Positions 7,077 to 12,707 of a stretch of 12,707 nt of DNA are shown here, one piece after another (positions within the stretch are counted from its first letter, which is position 1; each line of letters begins with the position of its first letter). The stretch is from JAMXLO01 sp046732975 (lineage in GTDB: Bacteria > Pseudomonadota > Alphaproteobacteria > Acetobacterales > Acetobacteraceae), in the NCBI GenBank assembly GCA_046732975.1, contig JBKPOG010000161.1:1-12707 (forward strand), given 5' to 3'. Under the pieces are notes generated by a model. That model did not search any database, was not told the origin of the DNA, and saw only the letters and a list, made by a program, of their open reading frames with translations. The position numbers were made by a program, and so were the translations under genes.

Positions 7077-7727
7077 TCAATCGGGCTTCGGAAGCTTATG
7101 CGGGCGGCGAACGACGCGCACCTTCCCGCTGTCGCCGCCGCCACAGAAGAACCGATCCGCGCCATCGGATTCGAGCCCCGTCACAGCGATCCCGGGCGCC
7201 ATCTCCAACCTCGCCTCCACCTCTCCCGTTTGCGGATCGATCCGCCGCAATTCACTTTCACCGCCTTCCCAAGTGCCGTGCCAAAGCTCGCCGTCGACCC
7301 AGGTGACCCCGGTTACCATGCGGTTGCACTCGATTGTCCGCAAAACCGCCCCCGTGTCGGCATCGATCTGGTGGATTTTGCGGCCCCGATGCTGGCCCAC
7401 CCAGAGTGTCCCTTCGGCCCACGCCAACCCCGAGTCGCCGCCTCCGCCGGGCGCCGGTATCATGGCAAGCACACGGCCGGTCTCCGGATCGATCTTCTGG
7501 ATGCGATCCTCGGCGATCTGAAACAGGTGGCGGCCATCGAATGCCGTTCCGGCATGCCCGGGCACAGCGATCGCGCGCACCGGTTCACCGCTGTCAGGAT
7601 CGAAGGCAAGCATCCGGTCTCCGGCGGCAAACCAGACGTGCTTCCCGTCAAAGGTCACTCCACGCACGTGGTCCACCTTCGGAAAGGGTCCGTATTCACA
7701 AAGGACTTCAGCCGCTGATGTTTTCAT
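7077..7727 (-). CDS. small beta-propeller protein (glutamine cyclotransferase/SMP-30-like repeats)
   Basis: Cytoplasmic-looking 216-residue protein with no signal peptide. It is made of about five repeats of roughly 38 residues, each with a 'G(L/V)xWxxGxLWxxx' strand followed by 'I(D/Q)xIDPxTGxVL': 'RGVTFDGKHVWFAAG' with 'FDPDSGEPV', 'IQKIDPETGRVL', 'DSGLAWAEGTLWVGQ' with 'IHQIDADTGAVL', 'VTGVTWVDGELWHGTW' with 'LRRIDPQTGEVEARL'. Such repeats occur in glutamine cyclotransferase-like, SMP-30/gluconolactonase-like and PQQ-like propellers. No catalytic set is clear enough to pick an activity. The ATG at 7727 has a GGAG just 2 bases upstream, shorter spacing than usual. It follows the double-winged-helix regulator by 9 bases, so the two are very probably one transcript, and the propeller may be a ligand-sensing or metabolic partner (inference). 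Confidence 0.78.
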   Translation of the reverse strand: MKTSAAEVLCEYGPFPKVDHVRGVTFDGKHVWFAAGDRMLAFDPDSGEPVRAIAVPGHAGTAFDGRHLFQIAEDRIQKIDPETGRVLAMIPAPGGGGDSGLAWAEGTLWVGQHRGRKIHQIDADTGAVLRTIECNRMVTGVTWVDGELWHGTWEGGESELRRIDPQTGEVEARLEMAPGIAVTGLESDGADRFFCGGGDSGKVRVVRRPHKLPKPD

Positions 7728-7736
7728 GACTCCAAC

Positions 7737-8957
7737 CTAGTCACCCGGCAGCGGACCTCTGAGTAACAAGCTTGTCGGGAACCCGGGCAGAGGCGGAGTC
7801 ATCCAGCGACGCGCTCGACCGCGACCGAAGGATTGCACCTTGCGCGCTGTCGCGAGTGAGTCGAGCGCTCGCTGGACGGTGCGCGGACTGGTTCCAAGCG
7901 CAATCGCCAGTGCCGAACTCGACCACGATTCACCATCGGCAAGGAAGGCAAGCACCGCCGCATGCCGCTCTTCGACCGGCGGAGCCAATACGACGACTTC
8001 GCGCGCAACGTTCGGCATGAGTGCAAAGCCTCGCTTGGTCGCGCCGACGTCTGCCAGCATCCGAAGTTCGCTCCGAAGCCGTCCGACCTCCACCCGCAAC
8101 CGCGCACGATGCGATTCATCGGCATGCTTTGCGCGGAACGCGCACGCCAGCAATTCGACCCTCGATACGTCTCTCGGCCAGGCTTCACCCAGCGCGCGCA
8201 GCAAAGCGAAGAGCACCGGGCGCTTTGCCAGCGAGATCACCGTGCCAGCCTGCCGCACGATATGGCGGCACGCGTCTATGACGAGGGCGCCGGACGCCAG
8301 CAGCGCTTCGACGTCCTCGAGCAGGAGCGTGCGTTTCTCGCCCCGGGCGACAAGCCGCGCCGCGGGCGTGTTCAGGACAAGGGTGGCACTTTCGACCTCT
8401 GCGATCAGCGCCGGGATGTCTGCCTCGCGCGCCGCGTGCTCGGCCCGAACGAGCGCTGCGCGCGCTGCCTTCGTATGCAAACGGCGAACAGCAATCCCTG
8501 CGGCCACCAGTTGGAGAGCAACGATCCCTGCGAGTGACGGCAGTGAAGGATCGATGTTGGCGAGTCTGCCCTCCGCTTCGTCGAGCTTGCCGATCAAGAG
8601 CAGGCGACGGACTTCGAGGATCCGCGCGTGTGCTGCGTTCATGCGGTCGCCTCGCGCTTCGAGAGTCGCCGCAGCCGCGTCCAGAGCCTTGGTCGACCAG
8701 CCGAGGTCGCGCGACACCAGGGCGATCTCGGCCTCGGCGACGACACACCGCGCGCGGGCGACCGCATCTCTTGGACTGAATGCACGCGAGGCCCTCCGCA
8801 GAAGGGCCTTGGCTTTTGCGAAATCGCCCAGTTGCGCCATGGCGATGCCGCGCAGCGCCAGCGCGGGCGGGTCGTCACGCAGGGCGACCCGGTTCAGAGC
8901 CCCGAGCGGATCACCCCTGGCGAGCGCCAGTGCCGCTGCTGCAATCAGCGAGTCCAT
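7737..8957 (-). CDS. TPR-like transcriptional regulator with two winged-helix domains
   Basis: Probable DNA-binding regulator of 406 residues. Residues 1-220 are alanine/leucine/arginine-rich helical hairpins of TPR type, for example 'ALALRGIAMAQLGDFAKAKALLRRA' style repeats and 'IGKLDEAEGRLANID'. Residues about 227-316 look like an OmpR/PhoB-type winged helix ('LAKRPVLFALLRALGEAW', 'LRVEVGRLRSELRML', 'GFALMP'). Residues about 328-388 form a second helix-turn-helix with wing ('AVLAFLADGESWSSSALAIALGTSPRTVQRALDSL', then a basic 'RGRARRW'). I chose ATG 8957, with GGCGGG upstream; the GTG at 9032 would run to the edge of the divergent gene. The operon partner is the propeller gene 9 bases downstream. 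Target and ligand are unknown. The gene lies head to head with an HxlR regulator across 77 bases, a common arrangement for autoregulated loci. Confidence 0.8.
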   Translation of the reverse strand: MDSLIAAAALALARGDPLGALNRVALRDDPPALALRGIAMAQLGDFAKAKALLRRASRAFSPRDAVARARCVVAEAEIALVSRDLGWSTKALDAAAATLEARGDRMNAAHARILEVRRLLLIGKLDEAEGRLANIDPSLPSLAGIVALQLVAAGIAVRRLHTKAARAALVRAEHAAREADIPALIAEVESATLVLNTPAARLVARGEKRTLLLEDVEALLASGALVIDACRHIVRQAGTVISLAKRPVLFALLRALGEAWPRDVSRVELLACAFRAKHADESHRARLRVEVGRLRSELRMLADVGATKRGFALMPNVAREVVVLAPPVEERHAAVLAFLADGESWSSSALAIALGTSPRTVQRALDSLATARKVQSFGRGRARRWMTPPLPGFPTSLLLRGPLPGD

Positions 8958-9034
8958 CGAAATCCCGCCACACTTGTAACTCTCACCATCCGATGCCGGG
9001 GCCCACGTTGTTGCACGGCTGACGAGCACCACGG
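8958..9034. promoter_or_regulatory. divergent intergenic region between two regulators
   Basis: 77 bases between the start of the double-winged-helix regulator (minus) and the HxlR-type gene (plus). The geometry requires promoters for both directions here or inside the 5' ends of the genes. I found no good -35/-10 pair and no strong palindrome, so the call rests on arrangement only. Confidence 0.35.
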
Positions 9035-9355
9035 ATGGGAAAAATGCGCCCGCCTCTCTTCATCGGCAGATGGACGCCCAGGATCTTGTTCTCGCTGCAA
9101 GCGAAGCCTTATCGCCACGGAGAGTTGCGGCGCCATCTCGGAAGTATCTCGCAGCGGATGCTTACCAGAACTCTTCGTAATCTCGAATCGACAGGGTTGA
9201 TCGTGCGGCACGCTACGAAGGCGAAGACGATTGCTGTCGAGTATTCCTTGACCCCGTTGGGGAGGACAATCATCGCACCGCTCCGCGGTATGTGCCATTG
9301 GGCCCAACACTATCGCAGGCAGCTGAGTGCTGACGTGTACTTCCCGGAGCAATGA
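9035..9355 (+). CDS. HxlR-family winged helix-turn-helix regulator
   Basis: Small cytoplasmic DNA-binding protein of 106 residues. The HxlR family is seen in 'IGRWTPRILFSL' (10-21), 'HGELRRHLGSISQRMLTRTLRNLESTGLI' (28-56, the recognition helix region) and the wing 'VEYSLTPLGRTII' (68-80), ending in the dimer helix. HxlR proteins usually carry a few more N-terminal residues, including a cysteine often used for redox or electrophile sensing. This one starts abruptly before 'FIGRW', an in-frame stop lies just upstream at 9020, and the only cysteine is C87. So it is either a short form or one that has lost the sensing Cys. The next gene in the same direction is a DUF899 thioredoxin-like protein 202 bases on, a plausible target. 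The start could also be the ATG at 9044. Confidence 0.85.
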   Translation: MGKMRPPLFIGRWTPRILFSLQAKPYRHGELRRHLGSISQRMLTRTLRNLESTGLIVRHATKAKTIAVEYSLTPLGRTIIAPLRGMCHWAQHYRRQLSADVYFPEQ

Positions 9356-9402
9356 GCGAAGTGGCCCGCGCATTTAAACAGTGCAAACACGCTTGTGATG
9401 CT

Positions 9403-9420
9403 AGGAACACTCATGTTCCT
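9403..9420. repeat. inverted repeat between HxlR and DUF899 genes
   Basis: AGGAACA, a 4-base spacer CTCA, then TGTTCCT: a perfect 7-bp dyad. A second small hairpin, GCCCT-TC-AGGGC, follows at 9425-9436. No T-run follows either. The dyad may be an operator for the nearby HxlR regulator or a weak terminator for its gene. It lies about 140 bases ahead of the DUF899 start. Confidence 0.4.
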
Positions 9421-9546
9421 GATTGCCCTTCAGGGCGCCGATGGCCAAGCTGAATGCGCGCGAGCAGGGAAAAGTCGATGACGATCGGGCTGATCAGCGC
9501 TGTCACCACAGTTGCATCCACACGTGAGAAGCAGCCGCAAATGTGT

Positions 9547-9554
9547 AGGAGGAG
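9547..9554 (+). promoter_or_regulatory. strong ribosome binding site of the DUF899 gene
   Basis: AGGAGGAG ending 3 bases before the ATG at 9558, the best Shine-Dalgarno match in the window. The adjacent ATG at 9561 has a more usual spacing and may be the real initiator. It implies efficient translation once transcribed. Confidence 0.6.
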
Positions 9555-9557
9555 TGC

Positions 9558-10307
9558 ATGATGCAAGACCCCATTGGGAGCGAGCCGAGAGCACCTGCGG
9601 TGGTCGACCGGGCCACGTTCCAGGCCGAGATCGATGCGCTTCGTGTTCGAGAGAAGGCCCACACTCGCGAAGGCGACGCGATTGCCGCCGCCCGCCGGCG
9701 GTTGCCCATGGTTGAAGTCGATGCAGCGGCACCGCTGACCGGCGCGCATCGGTCTCTTACGCTGCTGGATGCGTTCGAGGACCGACGTATGCTGACCGCT
9801 TACTATTTCATGTGGCACGCCGGGCATCCTGCACCGGAGCAGTGTGAGGGATGCACGTGGTTCACATCGCAGGTGCGCGAGTTGTCCTATATACATTCTC
9901 GCGACGTCACCTTCGCCGTGCTCTGCCAAGGTCCGTATGCAGAGAGCGTCCGCTACCGCGACTTCATGGGCTGGGAGCTGCCTTGGTATTCGGCTCAGGA
10001 TTCGCTCGATAAACTTCTGGTCGGCCGCCGGGTGGGCATGTTTCACCTCGTCTGTTACCTGCGACAAGGTTCGAATGTCTTCGAGACCTATTGGACGAAC
10101 GGTCGCGGCGTCGAGGCGATGGACAACAGCTACGGTCTGCTCGACTTAACGGTGTACGGGCGGCAGGAGATGTGGGAGGACTCGCCTCGCGGCTGGCTTC
10201 AGCGGTCCAATGGCAAGCAGAATTTCCGTTCCGATGAGCGTCCAATAGCCCAATGGTCTCGGCTGAAGGCGGGATATTCCGACGATCTGGGCATTGGCAG
10301 CGGCTGA
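9558..10307 (+). CDS. DUF899 family thioredoxin-like protein
   Basis: Soluble protein of 249 residues with DUF899 hallmarks: 'REKAHTREGDAIAAARRRLPMV' (31-52), 'YYFMWHAG' (82-89), a thioredoxin-type 'CEGC' at 96-99, 'IHSRDVTFAVL' (112-122), 'MGWELPWYS' (137-145) and 'YGLLDLTVYGRQEMWEDSPRGW' near the end. The family has a thioredoxin fold but no settled biochemical role that I know of; a thiol-disulfide or peroxide-related activity is inferred from the CxxC. Start choice is supported by AGGAGGAG immediately upstream, with two adjacent ATGs (9558 and 9561). It lies downstream of the HxlR-type regulator in the same direction, with a 202-base gap carrying an inverted repeat, and converges on dnaJ. 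Both accessory plus-strand genes probably arrived together. Confidence 0.88.
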   Translation: MMQDPIGSEPRAPAVVDRATFQAEIDALRVREKAHTREGDAIAAARRRLPMVEVDAAAPLTGAHRSLTLLDAFEDRRMLTAYYFMWHAGHPAPEQCEGCTWFTSQVRELSYIHSRDVTFAVLCQGPYAESVRYRDFMGWELPWYSAQDSLDKLLVGRRVGMFHLVCYLRQGSNVFETYWTNGRGVEAMDNSYGLLDLTVYGRQEMWEDSPRGWLQRSNGKQNFRSDERPIAQWSRLKAGYSDDLGIGSG

Positions 10308-10331
10308 CGACAAAACTCTCCCTCGGGTACC

Positions 10332-10364
10332 TGCCCTTGTGTTCGGCACATACACTTCAGGGCA
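10332..10364. terminator. candidate bidirectional terminator between DUF899 gene and dnaJ
   Basis: TGCCCT (10332-10337) pairs with AGGGCA (10359-10364), and GTGT (10339-10342) with ACAC (10352-10355), giving a two-part stem right after the dnaJ stop and 24 bases after the DUF899 stop. The position between convergent genes suits a terminator. Neither side has a T-run, so the call is tentative. Confidence 0.35.
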
Positions 10365-11513
10365 TCATCCGCGGCCGCCCTCGAAGAACTCCTTGACCTT
10401 GGAAAAGAAGCCCTCGCTTTCGGGACTACCCTTGCCGTGGCCTTGCGCCTCGGCTTCGAACTCCTCGAGCAATTCGCGCTGCCGGCGGGTCAGGTGCTGC
10501 GGCGTCTCCACTGAGACCTGAATATACATATCGCCACGCGCCGCGCTGCGCAGAACCGAGAAGCCCTTGCCGCGCAGGCGGAATTGCTCGCCGGTCTGTG
10601 TTCCCGGCGGGACCTTCACCTTCGCCTTGGTGCCATCGATTGCCGGCACCTCGATGTCGCCGCCGAGTGCCGCCTGCGTCATTCTCAGTGGAACTCGCAT
10701 GAAGATGTTTGCGCCATCACGCTGGAACATCGGATGCGGCCGGATCGCCACATGCACGTACAGATCGCCGGGCGGGGCACCTTGTCCTGCGGCTTCTCCT
10801 TCGCCGGCGAGCCGGATCCGTGTCCCGTCCTCGACGCCTGCCGGGACGGCTACCTGCAGGGTGCGTTCACGCTGCACCGTGCCGATGCCGTGGCATACCT
10901 TGCAAGGATTGCGGATCACCCGTCCTTGGCCGCCGCAGGTCGGGCAGGTGCGTTCGATCAGGAAGAAGCCTTGCTGCGCGCGCACCTTGCCGCTGCCGCG
11001 ACACGTCGCGCAGGTATCGGCCGCGCGGTTCTTGTCCTCCGAGCCGTTGCCGCTGCACGCATCGCATACCACTCGGGTTGGCACCCGCAGGTTGACCTTG
11101 GCGCCGGTGAAGGCGTCCGCCAGGTCGATCTCGACAGCCTGACGAATGTCGTTGCCGGCGCGGGTCCGGCCCCCAGGGCCACCTCGCCGGCCGCCCATGA
11201 ACTCGCCGAACATCTGGTCGAAGATGTCGCCCAGACCGCCCGAGGCGGCGAAGTCGAAGCCGCCGCCGAAGCCACCGGGGCCGCCCTGCTCGAACGCTGC
11301 GTGGCCATAACGGTCGTAGGCCGCACGCTTTTGGTCATCCTTCAGGACGTCATAGGCCTCGCTGATTTCCTTGAACCGCGCTTCGGCCTTCTTGTCCCCG
11401 GGATTGCGGTCGGGGTGGCACTGCATGGCGAGTTTGCGGTACGACTTCTTGATATCCTCAGCGCCCGCTTCGCGTGCCACGCCCAACGTGGCGTAGTAAT
11501 CCTGCTTCGCCAT
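10365..11513 (-). CDS. dnaJ: chaperone protein DnaJ
   Basis: Hsp40 co-chaperone that delivers substrates to DnaK and stimulates its ATPase. The 382-residue protein has full type I architecture: J domain with 'HPD' at 33-35, a Gly/Phe-rich region (about 75-120), and four zinc-binding CxxCxGxG motifs at 150-157 ('CDACSGNG'), 168-175 ('CATCRGSG'), 190-197 ('CPTCGGQG') and 204-211 ('CKVCHGIG'). The C-terminal substrate-binding domains follow ('GEGEAAGQGAPPGDLYV', 'HPMFQRDGANIFMRVPLRMTQAALGG'), then a charged tail. The ATG at 11513 gives the standard 'MAKQDYYATLGV' start. It lies 89 bases after dnaK with a strong hairpin between, and is probably co-transcribed with dnaK from a heat-shock promoter outside the window. 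Its neighbour downstream is a convergent accessory gene rather than dapB. Confidence 0.97.
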   Translation of the reverse strand: MAKQDYYATLGVAREAGAEDIKKSYRKLAMQCHPDRNPGDKKAEARFKEISEAYDVLKDDQKRAAYDRYGHAAFEQGGPGGFGGGFDFAASGGLGDIFDQMFGEFMGGRRGGPGGRTRAGNDIRQAVEIDLADAFTGAKVNLRVPTRVVCDACSGNGSEDKNRAADTCATCRGSGKVRAQQGFFLIERTCPTCGGQGRVIRNPCKVCHGIGTVQRERTLQVAVPAGVEDGTRIRLAGEGEAAGQGAPPGDLYVHVAIRPHPMFQRDGANIFMRVPLRMTQAALGGDIEVPAIDGTKAKVKVPPGTQTGEQFRLRGKGFSVLRSAARGDMYIQVSVETPQHLTRRQRELLEEFEAEAQGHGKGSPESEGFFSKVKEFFEGGRG

Positions 11514-11544
11514 CTCAGCCCTTCTCGTTGGCGCTGAATGAAGC

Positions 11545-11574
11545 CGCGCCCGCCTTCGATGAAGCGCGGGCGCG
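11545..11574 (-). repeat. dnaK-dnaJ intercistronic hairpin
   Basis: Perfect 9-bp arms CGCGCCCGC/GCGGGCGCG enclose a 4-bp inner stem CTTC/GAAG with one bulged base and a 3-base loop, 13 pairs in total. It sits midway between the dnaK stop and the dnaJ start. No T-run follows on the minus strand. It may lower dnaJ transcription relative to dnaK or protect the dnaK message from 3' decay; both are inference. Confidence 0.65.
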
Positions 11575-11602
11575 ACTCCTCATGCCTGTCGACCCGTAAT
11601 TA

Positions 11603-12707
11603 TCAGGCCGATTTCTTCTTCTTCTCGTCAACTTCCTCGAATTCGGCGTCCACCACCTTATCGTCCGGACCGCCGGCACCGCCCGGATGGGCTCCACCGG
11701 CCTGCGCCGTCGCCTCAGCGGTATTGTCGGCCTGCTGCGCCTTGTACATCGCCTCGCCAAGCTTCATCGCCGACTGGCTCAGCCGCTCGGTCGCCTGCTT
11801 CAGCGCCTCAGGATCGTTGCCTTCCATGGCAGAGCGCGCCGCGGCGATCGCTGCCTCGGCTTCACCCTTCTCCTGCGCCGGCACCTTGTCGCCATGCTCC
11901 TTCAGGTTCTTTTCGACCTGATGGATAAGGCCATCGGCCTGGTTGCGGGTTTCCACCTGCTCACGGCGCTTCTTGTCGGCTTCGGCGTTCGCCTCTGCCT
12001 CTCTCACCATGCGCTGGATATCGGCCTCGGACAGACCGCCCGACGCCTGGATGCGGATCTGCTGCTCCTTGCCGGTTGCCTTGTCTCTCGCCTGGACGGA
12101 CACGATGCCGTTGGCGTCGATGTCGAACGTCACCTCGATCTGCGGCACCCCACGCGGTGCGGGAGGAATACCGGTCAGGTCGAAGTTGCCCAGCAGCTTG
12201 TTGTCGGCGGCCATCTCGCGCTCGCCCTGGTACACCTTGATGGTCACCGCCTGCTGGTTGTCATCCGCGGTCGAGAAGATCTGGCTCTTCTTGGTCGGGA
12301 TCGTGGTGTTGCGCTCGATCAGCCGGGTGAACACGCCGCCCAGCGTTTCGATGCCGAGTGAAAGCGGAGTCACGTCGAGCAGCAGCACGTCCTTCACATC
12401 GCCGGACAGCACCGCGCCCTGCACCGCCGCACCGATCGCCACCACTTCGTCGGGGTTGACGTTGCGTGCGGGTTCCTTGCCGAAGAAGCTCTTCACCGTG
12501 TCGATGACCTTCGGCATGCGGGTCATGCCGCCGACCAGGATCACCTCGCTGATCTCACCTGCCGACAGGCCGGCATCCTTGAGCGCCGCACGACACGGCT
12601 CAAGGGTGCGATTGATCAGGTCATCCACCAGGCTTTCCAGCTTCGACCGGGTCAGCTTCATCACCAGGTGCTTCGGCCCGGACTGATCCGCCGTGATGAA
12701 CGGCAGG
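11603..12707 (-). CDS. dnaK: chaperone protein DnaK, C-terminal part (cut by window edge)
   Basis: Hsp70 chaperone; about 367 C-terminal residues are visible, and the frame runs out of the window at the right edge ('LPFITADQSGPKHLVMKLTR' region). The ATG at 12664 is internal and not the start. Visible features: the ATPase-domain end 'VILVGGMTRMPKV' and 'NPDEVVAIGAAVQGAVL', then the interdomain linker 'DVLLLDVTPLSLGIE'. The substrate-binding beta domain includes 'NTTIPTKKSQIFSTADDNQ' and 'GIPPAPRGVPQIEVTFDIDANGI'. The helical lid and a Gly-rich tail ending 'EFEEVDEKKKKSA' complete it. The EEVD-like acidic end is typical of bacterial DnaK. It is followed by dnaJ on the same strand. No frameshift or missing segment is seen in the visible part. 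Confidence 0.97.
   Translation of the reverse strand, partial: LPFITADQSGPKHLVMKLTRSKLESLVDDLINRTLEPCRAALKDAGLSAGEISEVILVGGMTRMPKVIDTVKSFFGKEPARNVNPDEVVAIGAAVQGAVLSGDVKDVLLLDVTPLSLGIETLGGVFTRLIERNTTIPTKKSQIFSTADDNQQAVTIKVYQGEREMAADNKLLGNFDLTGIPPAPRGVPQIEVTFDIDANGIVSVQARDKATGKEQQIRIQASGGLSEADIQRMVREAEANAEADKKRREQVETRNQADGLIHQVEKNLKEHGDKVPAQEKGEAEAAIAAARSAMEGNDPEALKQATERLSQSAMKLGEAMYKAQQADNTAEATAQAGGAHPGGAGGPDDKVVDAEFEEVDEKKKKSA

Noticed and set aside
7006..7080. Longer dapB start at 7080
   Set aside because: The extra 25 residues are unconserved, while the ATG at 7005 has a good ribosome site and places the Rossmann motif as in the family.
6340..7521. 393-residue plus-strand frame opposite dapB and the propeller gene
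   Set aside because: It spans two well-supported minus-strand genes and has no recognisable domain.
7840..8979. 379-residue plus-strand frame opposite the winged-helix regulator
   Set aside because: Ser/Arg/Ala-rich antisense product; the minus frame has TPR-like and winged-helix patterns.
9411..10067. Minus-strand frame opposite the DUF899 gene
   Set aside because: The plus strand has a strong ribosome site and DUF899 motifs; the minus frame shows no family pattern.
10584..11537. 317-residue plus-strand frame opposite dnaJ
   Set aside because: dnaJ is complete with J domain and four zinc motifs; this frame is its antisense shadow.
11514..11602. Heat-shock promoter or CIRCE element between dnaK and dnaJ
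   Set aside because: No TTAGCACTC-N9-GAGTGCTAA dyad or sigma-32-like pair is visible; the gap holds only a GC-rich hairpin.

Overview
The window comes from a GC-rich proteobacterial chromosome. The core order on the minus strand (dnaK, dnaJ, ... dapB, DUF7002 gene, metK, trmB), the strong G/C preference at third codon positions, and the sequences of the housekeeping proteins fit an alphaproteobacterium, most likely Acetobacteraceae/Rhodospirillales. That placement rests on remembered synteny and protein style; no search was run.

Layout from left to right: (1) A plus-strand accessory block holds a protein with a C-terminal HEPN-like Rx4H motif (left edge to 1312, possibly cut by the window edge), an unrecognised 216-aa protein with a proline-rich linker (1479-2129), a gene-free stretch of about 390 bases with a faint tRNA-like relic, and a membrane acyltransferase (2519-3649). 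(2) The acyltransferase runs tail to tail into trmB, with a 14-bp overlap. The minus-strand group trmB (3636-4412), metK (4361-5548), DUF7002 gene (5624-6232) and dapB (6229-7005) is tightly packed, with overlaps at trmB/metK and dapB/DUF7002, so it is probably one operon read dapB to trmB. (3) A second accessory block lies between dapB and dnaJ. It has a minus-strand pair, a TPR-like regulator with two winged-helix domains (7737-8957) followed 9 bp later by a small beta-propeller protein (7077-7727). Divergent from it are an HxlR-type regulator (9035-9355) and a DUF899 thioredoxin-like protein (9558-10307). (4) dnaJ (10365-11513) and the C-terminal part of dnaK (11603 to the right edge) are read leftward and are separated by a strong intercistronic hairpin.

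The conserved part covers protein folding (DnaK/DnaJ), lysine and peptidoglycan precursor synthesis (DapB), S-adenosylmethionine supply (MetK) and an SAM-using tRNA methylase (TrmB). The accessory block between dnaJ and dapB carries two plus-strand genes that converge on dnaJ, so it probably cuts dapB-metK-trmB off from the dnaKJ transcript. Downstream expression then presumably depends on the regulator's promoter or a local one.

There is no intact insertion sequence, CRISPR array, rRNA or complete tRNA. The points most worth a second look are the HEPN-like protein, the uncharacterised DUF7002 gene coupled to dapB just ahead of metK, the double-winged-helix regulator/propeller pair, the structured leader before metK, and the dnaK-dnaJ hairpin.
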